A stretch of DNA of 34,514 nt. It comes from Ignavibacteriales bacterium (GTDB taxonomy: Bacteria > Bacteroidota > Ignavibacteria > Ignavibacteriales > Melioribacteraceae). Position numbers and translations under genes: made by a program. The notes under the pieces were generated by a model. It made no database searches. It worked only from the letters and a program-made list of their open reading frames with translations, and was not told the DNA's origin. Shown here in pieces: positions 16,685 to 24,189 of this stretch (position 1 is the first letter of the stretch; every line of letters starts with the position of its first letter). The stretch lies in the NCBI GenBank assembly GCA_020059785.1, contig JAGVBL010000103.1:1-34514 (forward strand). Direction: 5' to 3'.

Positions 16685-18343
16685 ATGACAACACTTACAA
16701 AATCAATTAAAGCACCAACAGGTTCAAAGATTACATGCAAGGGATGGATTCAAGAAGCTGCTCTTAGAATGTTAATGAATAACCTTGACCCAGATGTTGC
16801 AGAACGACCCGAAGATTTAATTGTTTATGGTGGATCGGGCAAAGCTGCACGTAACTGGGACGCTTTCAATGCTATTGTAAATTCACTAAAAAATTTAGAG
16901 AATGATGAAACACTTTTAATTCAATCGGGTAAGCCGGTTGCAATCTTTAAAACACATATTAACGCACCGCGTGTAATTATATCTAATTCTATGCTTGTTC
17001 CGGATTGGGCAACCTGGGATGAATTCAGAAAACTGGATCAACTTGGTTTAACTATGTACGGTCAGATGACCGCAGGAAGCTGGATTTATATAGGAACCCA
17101 GGGAATTCTTCAGGGCACTTATGAAACATTTGCAGAATGTGCACGTAAATATTTCCACGGTTCCTTAAGCGGAAAATTTTTACTTACTGCCGGATTAGGA
17201 GGAATGGGCGGCGCTCAACCGCTCGCTGCTACTATGAACGGTGCTGCCTTTCTCGGAATTGATGTCGATCGCTCTAGAATTCAAAAAAGAATTGATACAG
17301 GTTATATTGATACGATAACCGAAGATTTAGATGAAGCACTTAAATTGGTGTTGGATGCTAAGAATAATAATCAAGCTCTTTCAGTTGGACTAGTTGGAAA
17401 TGCTGGTGAAATTCTACCAGAAATTCTTAAAAGAAATATTACTCCGGACATTATAACAGATCAGACTTCTGCACACGATACTTTAAACGGCTATGTGCCT
17501 ATGGGAATGACTCTTGATGAAGCACTTCAATTACGTAAAGAGAATCCATCCCGGTATATTGAGTTATCACGAAAAACAATTGTAACGCATGTAAAAGCGA
17601 TGCTTGAATTTCAGGAGCGTGGTTCGGTAGCATTCGATTACGGCAATAATATCCGCGGGGAAGCAAAAGAGAACGGTGTGTCTAATGCATTCGATATTCC
17701 AGGTTTCGTTCCTGAGTATATCCGTCCACTTTTCTGCGATGGAAAAGGTCCTTTCAGATGGGCAGTTCTTTCAGGTGAACCTAATGACATTTACGAAACT
17801 GATAAAGCAGTAATGGAAACATTTCCCGAAAACAAGGCGCTGATAAGATGGATTGAAATGGCTCAAAAGAAAGTTCACTTCCAGGGATTACCGGCACGTA
17901 TCTGCTGGCTTGGTTACGGAGAACGCGCAAAGATGGGAAAAATATTTAACCGTCTGGTTGCAGAAGGTAAAGTAAGTGCGCCAATAGTGATTGGTAGAGA
18001 TCATCTCGATTGCGGATCAGTTGCTTCGCCAAATAGAGAAACAGAGGGAATGATTGACGGAAGCGATGCAATAGCAGACTGGCCGATTCTTAATGCGTTA
18101 TTAAATGCAATCGGAGGGGCAAGCTGGGTATCCGTTCATCATGGCGGTGGTGTTGGAATTGGTAAATCGATTCATGCCGGAATGGTTGTAGTTGCAGACG
18201 GATCTAAAGATGCTGAAGAAAGATTGGAAAGAGTTTTAACTTACGATCCGGGAATGGGTATTGTTCGGCATGCAGATGCCGGTTATGAACAGGCAATTGA
18301 AAATGCTAAAAAGTTTGGCGTAAAAATTCCAATGATAAAATAA
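16685..18343 (+). CDS. hutU: Urocanate hydratase
   Basis: Second step of histidine degradation: hydrates urocanate to 4-imidazolone-5-propanoate using tightly bound NAD+ as an electrophile. The 552 residues match the family. Visible motifs are VYGGSGKAARNW at 48-58, the NAD-binding GLGGMGGAQP at 170-179 with VDRSRIQKRIDTGY after it, the active-site GLPARICWLGYGER at 401-413 with C407 (the conserved urocanase cysteine), and GGGVGIGKSIHAGMV near 485. An AGGAAAGA ribosome site precedes the ATG at good spacing. No hutH, hutI or hutG is in the window, so the rest of the pathway must lie elsewhere. It sits between the small unknown gene and serA, both on the same strand. Confidence 0.96.
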   Translation: MTTLTKSIKAPTGSKITCKGWIQEAALRMLMNNLDPDVAERPEDLIVYGGSGKAARNWDAFNAIVNSLKNLENDETLLIQSGKPVAIFKTHINAPRVIISNSMLVPDWATWDEFRKLDQLGLTMYGQMTAGSWIYIGTQGILQGTYETFAECARKYFHGSLSGKFLLTAGLGGMGGAQPLAATMNGAAFLGIDVDRSRIQKRIDTGYIDTITEDLDEALKLVLDAKNNNQALSVGLVGNAGEILPEILKRNITPDIITDQTSAHDTLNGYVPMGMTLDEALQLRKENPSRYIELSRKTIVTHVKAMLEFQERGSVAFDYGNNIRGEAKENGVSNAFDIPGFVPEYIRPLFCDGKGPFRWAVLSGEPNDIYETDKAVMETFPENKALIRWIEMAQKKVHFQGLPARICWLGYGERAKMGKIFNRLVAEGKVSAPIVIGRDHLDCGSVASPNRETEGMIDGSDAIADWPILNALLNAIGGASWVSVHHGGGVGIGKSIHAGMVVVADGSKDAEERLERVLTYDPGMGIVRHADAGYEQAIENAKKFGVKIPMIK

Positions 18344-18397
18344 ATACTAAGTAATGATAGTAGACAAAAGTAAATTGTAAACAACCCAGGGTGAAAA

Positions 18398-19591
18398 ATG
18401 AAAATGAAAGTATTAATTGCAGACAAATTTCCCGAGCAGTATGTTCAGAAATTAAAGGATTCTGATATTGAAGTAATTTACAATCCGAAGCTTGGAGAAA
18501 ACGATTTACCGGAAGCAGTAAAAGATGTTGATTGCATTGTAGTACGTTCAACAGTTGTAAATGCAAAGACTATTGAAGCTTCGAACCAATTGAATCTGAT
18601 AGTACGCGCCGGTGCAGGAGTTAATAACATCGATATTAAAGCAGCTAACAAGAAAGGAATTTACGTTTCCAACTGTCCAGGAAAAAATTCTATTGCAGTT
18701 GCAGAATTAGCAATTGGTTTAATGATTGCGCTGGATAGAAGAATTCCACATAACGTTGCCGATTTCAAAGCCGGTAGGTGGAACAAAGCAGAGTATTCAA
18801 AAGCCGAAGGTTTATTCGGTAAAACTCTTGCAATTGTCGGTTATGGAAATATTGGAAAGGAAGTTGCAAAACGAGCTCAAGCATTTGGTATGAATATTTA
18901 TGCAAAAGATGTAACCCGTATTGAAGGATACGGTGCAAAAGATTTCTCGGAATTCGACCAGATATTACCAATTGCAGATGTTGTATCAATTCATCTCCCG
19001 GCAACACCTCAAACAAAAGGATTGTTTAATGCCGACATGTTTAAATTAATGAAGCCGGGTGCAATACTTATTAATACCTCTCGTCAGGATGTAATTGATG
19101 AAGAAGCATTAATTAATGCAGTGAAGGAAAAGAAATTAAAAGTCGGTCTCGATGTGTTCAAAGGAGAGCCGGAAGGTAAGGACGGAACAGTTGAATCCAA
19201 ATTAAGAGAACTTGATACTGTATATGTTACACATCATATAGGTGCTTCAACCGAACAAGCACAAAATGCAGTTGCTGAAGAAACCGTAAATATTATCCTC
19301 CATTACATTAACAGCGGAGTAATTGATCATTGGGTAAACAGAGCAAAAGTAACCGATGCTCATTACCAGCTTGTAGTAAAACATTACGATAAACCGGGAG
19401 TACTTGCTTCAATTCTTGATGTGCTTAGACAGGGTAACATAAATATTGAAGAGGTTGAAAATATTATTTTTGACGGCGGATTGGTTGCTTGCTGTACTTT
19501 GAAAATCCAGACCTCTGCAACCGGTGATATGCTTGAAGCAATCCGTAACAATCCAAATGTAATTTCCTATTCACACGTATCGCTCGATTAA
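18398..19591 (+). CDS. serA: D-3-phosphoglycerate dehydrogenase with ACT domain
   Basis: First step of serine synthesis: oxidises 3-phosphoglycerate to 3-phosphohydroxypyruvate with NAD+. The D-2-hydroxyacid dehydrogenase signatures are complete: VRAGAGVNNID at 69-79, the Rossmann GYGNIG at 148-153, catalytic R229 (in NTSRQDVIDEE), E257 (DVFKGEPE) and H280 (HHIGAST). A C-terminal ACT domain starts at about 326 (LVVKHYDKPGVLASILDVLRQGNINIEEVENIIF), suggesting serine feedback, as in other short SerA proteins. Usual family members have TARGG where this one has TSRQD. The length, 397 residues, lacks the extra intervening domain of long SerA. The ribosome site is CAGGGTG. A strong terminator follows six bases after the stop. 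Confidence 0.93.
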   Translation: MKMKVLIADKFPEQYVQKLKDSDIEVIYNPKLGENDLPEAVKDVDCIVVRSTVVNAKTIEASNQLNLIVRAGAGVNNIDIKAANKKGIYVSNCPGKNSIAVAELAIGLMIALDRRIPHNVADFKAGRWNKAEYSKAEGLFGKTLAIVGYGNIGKEVAKRAQAFGMNIYAKDVTRIEGYGAKDFSEFDQILPIADVVSIHLPATPQTKGLFNADMFKLMKPGAILINTSRQDVIDEEALINAVKEKKLKVGLDVFKGEPEGKDGTVESKLRELDTVYVTHHIGASTEQAQNAVAEETVNIILHYINSGVIDHWVNRAKVTDAHYQLVVKHYDKPGVLASILDVLRQGNINIEEVENIIFDGGLVACCTLKIQTSATGDMLEAIRNNPNVISYSHVSLD

Positions 19592-19596
19592 TAAAC

Positions 19597-19633
19597 TTTA
19601 AAGACCTCCTGTTAATTACGGGGGGTCTTTAAA
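19597..19633. terminator. Bidirectional terminator between serA and the MqnA-like gene
   Basis: A 13-base-pair stem TTTAAAGACCTCC / GGGGGTCTTTAAA with one G-U pair and an 11-base loop. It serves serA on the plus strand and overlaps the stop of the convergent minus-strand gene. A/T-rich flanks on both sides provide partial U-tracts. Confidence 0.85.
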
Positions 19634-20390
19634 TAAATTTTATTTCGAAAATATCATCCAGAATTCCATGGTAATAGACCAGTTTGACCATTTCATTTAG
19701 AGCTTCTTTTTCGTTCGAAGTCATTTCAAAATAAACCGATCCTAAATTTTCCTTAACATAAAGTTTTATTTCCTCTGTAGTATTTATTCCATCAAGAATA
19801 ACATCAATATTTTCCTCAAAAAAAGTATCGATATCAAGCAGTGTAGTTTCAAGTTTAGCAAGAGCTTCTCTGCTGCTGGATACAAAAATAAAATTTACAT
19901 ATGGAAAATCGAGTAATTCTGCCAGTTGATCTGAGAAACTGATACTGGAATTATAATCCCAAAGAGAAAAATTTTCGTCACCTACAACAAGAGTATTCTG
20001 ACTTCCATCCGGCACTTTGTGAGTATCTAGGACAATCTCAACTTCGGAAGAGAATCTTTCTTCAAATAATATTTTGGTTAGAATTATTTCGTTTAAAGAT
20101 ACATCTCCTCTTAAGAGAATTTTCCCAAGAGTTCTTTCTTCGTTTTCAGTTAAATAGAAGTAAGAATTTGAAAGTGTGCCATCGAAAGAGATGCCAGACT
20201 TTCCGGAAACAAATAATTCCCTGTGGTTAATCAAATCCAAACTTGGAATTAATGCAACCGCTTCTCTATCGTTTTCAAGTTCTTTGGATAAAAGAGACGA
20301 ATCTTTAAGAATAATTTCATGTTGATTATTCTTTTCAAGAAATGATATCAGAATCTTTGAATAAATATTGGATGGCATAAATAATTTCAT
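19629..20390 (-). CDS. Divergent MqnA/MqnD-fold protein (chorismate dehydratase-like), function uncertain
   Basis: A 253-residue protein with segments that line up with the periplasmic-binding-like fold of MqnA/MqnD (futalosine menaquinone pathway). These are VALIPSLDLINHRELFVSGKS followed by GISFDGTLSNSYFYL (compare 'vaLipS.e......l.p..gIssdGpv.Sv.l'), the middle TLVVGDENF ('llIGD.al') and LAELLDFPYVNFIFVSS ('W...tGlPfvFa.w'). Several conserved positions differ (for example FVS instead of FA.W), so it may have lost chorismate dehydratase activity. The start at 20390 is chosen because GGAG (20396-20399) lies five bases upstream; an ATG six codons earlier lacks a site. It sits just past the terminator of the rplS operon. 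The assignment is from pattern recall only. Confidence 0.5.
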   Translation of the reverse strand: MKLFMPSNIYSKILISFLEKNNQHEIILKDSSLLSKELENDREAVALIPSLDLINHRELFVSGKSGISFDGTLSNSYFYLTENEERTLGKILLRGDVSLNEIILTKILFEERFSSEVEIVLDTHKVPDGSQNTLVVGDENFSLWDYNSSISFSDQLAELLDFPYVNFIFVSSSREALAKLETTLLDIDTFFEENIDVILDGINTTEEIKLYVKENLGSVYFEMTSNEKEALNEMVKLVYYHGILDDIFEIKFI

Positions 20391-20415
20391 AAAATCTCCG
20401 TATTTCAAAAATAAA

Positions 20416-20437
20416 AAACCCCGAGTAACCGGGGTTT
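20416..20437 (-). terminator. Rho-independent terminator after rplS
   Basis: A perfect 8-base-pair stem AAACCCCG / CGGGGTTT with a 6-base loop, followed on the minus strand by TTTTTTATTTTT. It lies 19 bases beyond the rplS stop and 26 bases before the MqnA-like start, so the latter depends on read-through or an internal promoter. Confidence 0.88.
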
Positions 20438-20455
20438 CTTTTGAAGAATTGAAAC

Positions 20456-20803
20456 TTACTTAACTCTTTTATCTTTAATTCGTGCTGCTTTTCCGGAAAG
20501 CTCGCGCAGATAAAAAAGTTTTGCTCTTCTAACTTTACCCTCACGGATAATTTCTACTTTAGAGATTTTAGGTGAATTGTAAGAGAAGATTCTTTCAACG
20601 CCAACACCGCTGGCAATTTTTCTAACAGTAAAGGTTTTATTCAATCCGGCGCCTCTGATGTTTATTACATCACCTTCGTAAGGCTGAATTCTTTCTTTAT
20701 CGCCTTCAATAACTCTTACATGCACACGAATATGATCACCGGTCTTGAACGCCGGTATGTCCGATCTAATCTGATCAGTCACTATCTCTTTTAGTTTGTC
20801 CAT
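20456..20803 (-). CDS. rplS: 50S ribosomal protein L19
   Basis: Large-subunit protein at the 30S-50S interface. The 115 residues are typical and the family core is clear: FKTGDHIRVHVRVIEGDKERIQPYEGDVI near 19-47, the GAGLNKTFTVRKIASGVGVERIF stretch near 51-74, and the C-terminal KVRRAKLFYLRELSGKAARIKD. It is the last gene of the rpsP-khpA-rimM-trmD-rplS cluster, the common bacterial order, with a 3-base gap after trmD and a terminator directly downstream. The ATG is preceded by CCTGGAGTAAAAA, so a GGAG ribosome site inside the trmD stop region fits this start. Confidence 0.98.
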   Translation of the reverse strand: MDKLKEIVTDQIRSDIPAFKTGDHIRVHVRVIEGDKERIQPYEGDVINIRGAGLNKTFTVRKIASGVGVERIFSYNSPKISKVEIIREGKVRRAKLFYLRELSGKAARIKDKRVK

Positions 20804-20806
20804 TTT

Positions 20807-21493
20807 TTACTCCAGGTTATTTATTTTTTTCCACTTGTCGGTTAAATTTTTTGATTGCTCTTCTTTCCATTCTTTAATTTTTTTTTCATGACCGGAAAGA
20901 AGAACTTCAGGAATTTTCATATTATTAAATTCTGCCGGTCTGGTATAATAAGGAGCTTCAATTATATCACCATCCATCAAAGAATCATTAAGAGCTGATT
21001 CACTATCATTGAGAACCCCGGGCAGAAGTCTTACAACAGAATCAATAATTACCATTGCGGCAATTTCGCCACCGGTAAGAATATATCTACCAATCGAAAT
21101 TTCATCCGTAGCAAATTTTTGACGAACCCTGTCGTCAATTCCCTTATAATGTCCTGCAATAATTAAAATATTTTTAGCTAAAGAAAATTTATTAGCCATT
21201 TTTTGATCATAAAATTTTCCTCCCGGAGAAGGATAAATAACATGATCATATTTTCTTTCGTTCAATAATTTTTCAATACATTCAAAGAACGGTTCGGGTT
21301 TAAGAAGCATCCCGGGTCCGCCGCCAAACGGTTTATCGTCAATCTGCTTATGTTTATCGTGAGCATAATCCCTAAGGTTGTGCACAACAATTTCAACCTT
21401 ATTTCTCTCTTTGGCTCTCTTAATTATACTTGTATTCAGAGGACTAATAAGAGAATCCGGAACAGCAGAAATAACATCAATTCTCATCTTCAT
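20807..21493 (-). CDS. trmD: tRNA (guanine-N1)-methyltransferase
   Basis: Methylates G37 of tRNAs with SAM, preventing frameshifts; a SPOUT-class knotted homodimer. Visible motifs are the substrate loop HDKHKQIDDKPFGGGPGMLLKPEPF near 45-69, GHYKGIDDRV near 112-121, and the knot ISIGRYILTGGEIAAMVIIDSVVRLLPGVL near 130-159. The 228 residues are normal. The gene overlaps the end of rimM by 17 bases; starting at the second Met (two codons in) would cut this to 11. It is followed by rplS after 3 bases. The C-terminal domain ends KKIKEWKEEQSKNLTDKWKKINNLE, a little shorter than in E. coli. Confidence 0.97.
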   Translation of the reverse strand: MKMRIDVISAVPDSLISPLNTSIIKRAKERNKVEIVVHNLRDYAHDKHKQIDDKPFGGGPGMLLKPEPFFECIEKLLNERKYDHVIYPSPGGKFYDQKMANKFSLAKNILIIAGHYKGIDDRVRQKFATDEISIGRYILTGGEIAAMVIIDSVVRLLPGVLNDSESALNDSLMDGDIIEAPYYTRPAEFNNMKIPEVLLSGHEKKIKEWKEEQSKNLTDKWKKINNLE

Positions 21494-21995
21494 AAAGCAA
21501 ATCGCATTCTGCTACTAAATCAATTCTTTTCTTTTCCGGATCTATTTTTTTTATAAAATCCTTAATTGCCGGGATCAAAATATTTTTATTGTTCAGATCT
21601 TTAACAACATAAACATCATTAGCAGGTAGAACCAGAACATCTTCCACAGAACCTAAAAGAACTTTAGAGCGATAGACTTTAGACCCGATAATATCGTGAA
21701 TAAAGAAAGTATTCTCGCTCAGTTGAATTGAATCTTTTTCATCAATAAAAATATGTTTGCCGATAAAGATTTTTGCATCATCCGAGGAATTGAATCCTTT
21801 AATTTTCAGCAAAAATTTTCCTTTTATTTTATCAACTTCTTCAACAACAAATTCTTTTTTGTTACCGAAGAATTCAATAAAAATCTTTTTCAGATCGTAA
21901 AACCTCTCACTGAAATCGGAATAAGAATCAATAGCAACAAACCCATCAGAGCCACGCAGAGCAACAATTTTAGCAATTAAAATAAATTGATCCAC
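21477..21995 (-). CDS. rimM: Ribosome maturation factor RimM
   Basis: Assists assembly of the 30S head by binding S19. The 172-residue protein has the two-domain layout. The N-terminal RimM barrel (ILIAKIVALRGSDGFVAIDSYSDFSERF, then a strand pair ending LLKIKGFNSSDDAKIFIGKHIFID) is joined to a PRC-barrel domain beginning about residue 95 (FFIHDIIGSKVYRSKVLLGSVEDVLVLPANDVYVVKD). In most RimM proteins the opening is 'G.I.gthGlkGevkv'; here it reads KIVALRGSDGFVAID, a divergent but recognisable version. Its position between the KH-domain gene and trmD is the standard order. It starts 24 bases after the khpA stop. Confidence 0.92.
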   Translation of the reverse strand: MDQFILIAKIVALRGSDGFVAIDSYSDFSERFYDLKKIFIEFFGNKKEFVVEEVDKIKGKFLLKIKGFNSSDDAKIFIGKHIFIDEKDSIQLSENTFFIHDIIGSKVYRSKVLLGSVEDVLVLPANDVYVVKDLNNKNILIPAIKDFIKKIDPEKKRIDLVAECDLLYEDEN

Positions 21996-22019
21996 AGAAG
22001 AATCCGAACAGGAACCGGA

Positions 22020-22253
22020 TTAATCTAATATTTTTAAAATTGCTCGTTTTCCCTCTTTAGCAGCAATAGCTGTAAGCAATGTTCTCATAGCTTGAGCGGT
22101 TTTGCCTTGCTTGCCAATGACTTTGCCTACATCTTCAGCTCCAACTTTAAGAGTAAGCTCAACGGTTTTGTCATCCGGAGTTACTTCATCAAGAGAAACA
22201 CCGTCGGGATTATCAACAAGATGTTTTGCAATAAATTCAATAAATTCCTTCAT
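22020..22253 (-). CDS. khpA: KH-domain RNA-binding protein KhpA (YlqC family)
   Basis: Small RNA-binding protein of 77 residues, essentially one KH domain. The GxxG loop is GKQGKTAQAMRTLLTAIAAKEGKRA near 48-72, preceded by VELTLKVGAEDVGKVIG. In Gram-positive bacteria KhpA pairs with KhpB and binds many RNAs; the role in this group is not known. It is normally found between rpsP and rimM, as it is here. A 68-base gap separates it from rpsP and contains two hairpins. Confidence 0.93.
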   Translation of the reverse strand: MKEFIEFIAKHLVDNPDGVSLDEVTPDDKTVELTLKVGAEDVGKVIGKQGKTAQAMRTLLTAIAAKEGKRAILKILD

Positions 22254-22312
22254 GAGAGTACCTATATTTAATTAAAAAGGGTACGTATTTAAGGTGCCGG
22301 CTGAACCTTAAA
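22252..22312 (-). promoter_or_regulatory. Hairpins in the rpsP-khpA gap
   Basis: A perfect 8-base-pair stem TTTAAGGT / ACCTTAAA at 22288-22312 encloses a 9-base GCCGGCTGA loop. Closer to khpA a GTACC / GGTAC pairing spans about 22257-22284. No long U-run follows either, so a processing site or attenuator is more likely than a full terminator. This rests on the sequence alone. Confidence 0.35.
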
Positions 22313-22321
22313 TGGAACAGC

Positions 22322-22765
22322 TTATTCGGAAGCAGTACCCTTTGCTTCCACTGCACTATCAGACTTTTCTTCAGCTTTTTGAGCGGATGCTTTTTTGCTT
22401 TTTGCTTTCTCTTCGCGTTTTTTCAATTTAGCGGTAAGAGAAGCTTCTTTTAATTTTTTCCATTCATCAAGTTTAGCAGAAATCTGTTCTTCTGATAAAC
22501 CTTTTTTTGTCAATTCCTGTTTAAGAATAATTCCTTGATTTGTCAAGATATTTTTAACAGTATCTGTTGGTTGGGCACCAACACCCAGCCAATAAAGTGC
22601 ACGATCTTCTTTTATTTCAATAGTTGCTGGATCAGTTTTAGGATTATACAATCCGATCGCTTCAATAAATTTACCGTCTCTCGGTGAACGTGAATCAGCC
22701 GCAACAACTTTATAAACCGGCTGTTTTTTCTTTCCCATTCTTCTCAGTCTTAACTTTACTGCCAA
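22322..22765 (-). CDS. rpsP: 30S ribosomal protein S16
   Basis: Small-subunit protein S16. The core covers the first 85 or so residues: MAVKLRLRRMGKKKQPVYKVV, then DSRSPRDGKFIEAIGLYNPKTDPATIEIKEDRALYWLGVGAQPTDTVKNIL. The 147-residue product is longer than the usual 80-90 because of a charged Lys/Glu/Ala-rich tail from about residue 100 (KKREEKAKSKKASAQKAEEK), ending in a Ser/Ala/Glu stretch. Such tails are common in Bacteroidota-type S16. It opens the conserved rpsP-khpA-rimM-trmD-rplS order, 32 bases after the ffh stop. A GGAG ribosome site lies just upstream. Confidence 0.97.
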   Translation of the reverse strand: MAVKLRLRRMGKKKQPVYKVVAADSRSPRDGKFIEAIGLYNPKTDPATIEIKEDRALYWLGVGAQPTDTVKNILTNQGIILKQELTKKGLSEEQISAKLDEWKKLKEASLTAKLKKREEKAKSKKASAQKAEEKSDSAVEAKGTASE

Positions 22766-22797
22766 TTTGTTTATTCCTCCATATGATTTTTTATTTA

Positions 22798-23823
22798 TTA
22801 ATTATATCTAAAATTTTTCAGATTCATCATGCCGGATTTACCGGATTTTGAACTAACCATTTTAACCATTCGCTGCATCTCTTCAAATTGCTTTATCAGC
22901 CGGTTAACATCCTGAATAGTGTTACCGCTTCCACGAGCAATTCTTTTACGTCTGCTTCCGTTTAATATTTTTGGATTAATCCTTTCCTTTTTGGTCATAG
23001 ACTGAATTATAGATTCAACCTTTACCAACTGCTTATCATCAATATCGGCATTTTTAATTGCAGAACCAAGTCCGGGCACCATGGCAAGCAATGATTTTAA
23101 AGAACCCATTTTCTTAATCATTTTAATTTGCTTAAGAAAATCATCAAAATCGAATTTGTTTGCAAGTAATTTTTTCTCTAAGTCATCAGCTTCTTTTTCA
23201 TCAATCTGTTCCTGAGCTTTTTCAACAAGCGAAACAATATCACCTTTACCTAAAATTCTAGAAGCCATACGTTCCGGATAAAAAAGCTCTATCGAATCTA
23301 ATTTTTCTCCAAGACTTGTAAACTTAACCGGGCGATCTACAACAGCACGGATTGAAAGCACACATCCGCCTCTTGAATCGCCATCGAGCTTTGTAATTAC
23401 AACTCCATCGAAATCAACTTTTTCATGGAAAGCTTTAGCCGAATTTACAGCATCCTGTCCGGTCATGGAATCTACAACAAACAAAGTTTCAGTAGGATTG
23501 ACCTTTGCTTTAATAGCGGCAGCTTCATTCATCATATCTTCATCAACATGCAGACGACCGGCTGTATCTATAATTACCGTATTCAAGCCGTTTTCTTTAG
23601 CATAAATCATTGCTTCGGAAGCAATCTTTACCGGATCTTTACTGCCATCCATAGTGAATACAGGAACAGAAATTTGAGAGCCCAGAATTTTCAACTGATC
23701 GATTGCAGCAGGTCGGTAAACATCAGCAGCAACTAAAAGAACATTTCTTTTTCTGTTTTTTAAGTACTTAGCTAATTTGGCACTGAAAGTAGTCTTACCG
23801 CAACCCTGTAATCCTATCAACAT
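22798..23823 (-). CDS. ffh: Signal recognition particle protein Ffh, main fragment (frameshifted)
   Basis: GTPase and signal-sequence-binding subunit of SRP, which targets membrane and secreted proteins to FtsY and SecYEG. The fragment from the first in-frame ATG holds the P-loop (LQGCGKTTF), VAADVYRPAAIDQL, the DTAGRLHVDE switch, TKLDGDSRGG, and the methionine-rich M domain with NGSRRKRIARGSGNTIQDVNRLIKQFEEM, the 4.5S RNA-binding helices. The reading frame is open upstream to about 24095 and encodes the missing N domain (GQGRISESNISDTLREIRRVLLDADVNYK). With one A restored at 24087-24093 the gene runs from 24131 and gives 444 residues, the normal Ffh length. Ffh is essential, so a real knock-out is unlikely. 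Confidence 0.9.
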   Translation of the reverse strand: MLIGLQGCGKTTFSAKLAKYLKNRKRNVLLVAADVYRPAAIDQLKILGSQISVPVFTMDGSKDPVKIASEAMIYAKENGLNTVIIDTAGRLHVDEDMMNEAAAIKAKVNPTETLFVVDSMTGQDAVNSAKAFHEKVDFDGVVITKLDGDSRGGCVLSIRAVVDRPVKFTSLGEKLDSIELFYPERMASRILGKGDIVSLVEKAQEQIDEKEADDLEKKLLANKFDFDDFLKQIKMIKKMGSLKSLLAMVPGLGSAIKNADIDDKQLVKVESIIQSMTKKERINPKILNGSRRKRIARGSGNTIQDVNRLIKQFEEMQRMVKMVSSKSGKSGMMNLKNFRYN

Positions 23824-24014
23824 TATGGAAGTAATTCCTGAAGGATTAAGAGTAAGTTCGGAACCGGTACTTCCGAGAAGCAGAGTTAATTCATCATAAA
23901 TAATTTTAGTAATTAACTGTCCCGGAGTAACGGAATTGATAACTTCCTGACCAATAGCTTTTTGTTTAACATCTTCAATGAACTGTTTGGCAACTTTATA
24001 ATTTACATCAGCAT

Positions 24015-24131
24015 CTAAAAGAACACGTCTGATTTCCCGTAGAGTATCCGAAATATTAGATTCGGAGATTCTCCCCTGACCAGTAATTTTTTTAACGCAC
24101 GTTCAAGCTTTTCAGATAATTCTTCGAGCAT
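24015..24131 (-). CDS. ffh: Ffh N-terminal start segment (out of frame after residue 15)
   Basis: The true start of ffh. It reads MLEELSEKLERALKK, the standard Ffh N-domain opening, then loses frame in an A run and stops at 24015 after 38 codons. Only the first 15 residues are genuine. It is listed so that the start of the gene is not lost; it is not an independent protein. Confidence 0.8.
   Translation of the reverse strand: MLEELSEKLERALKKLLVRGESPNLIFRILYGKSDVFF
24087..24093 (-). other. ffh: Frameshift site in ffh
   Basis: Minus-strand run of seven A. With eight A the frame reads Leu-Lys-Lys-Ile-Thr-Gly-Gln-Gly-Arg, the expected Ffh N-domain sequence. A run this long could in principle allow polymerase slippage as well as base-calling error. 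Confidence 0.85.
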
Positions 24132-24148
24132 AGTCTATCAACTCAGTT

Positions 24149-24179
24149 AAAAGATAATAAAAAGGGAATTCATTTCAAA
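24149..24179 (-). promoter_or_regulatory. Candidate promoter for ffh-rpsP operon
   Basis: On the minus strand, TTTG (24179-24176), a 19-base spacer, then TATCTTTT (24156-24149). This matches TAnnTTTG at seven of eight positions and lies in the 58-base gap between atpG and ffh. It would allow the SRP/ribosomal genes to be transcribed apart from the ATP synthase genes. Confidence 0.35.
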
Positions 24180-24189
24180 AGTTAATTAT

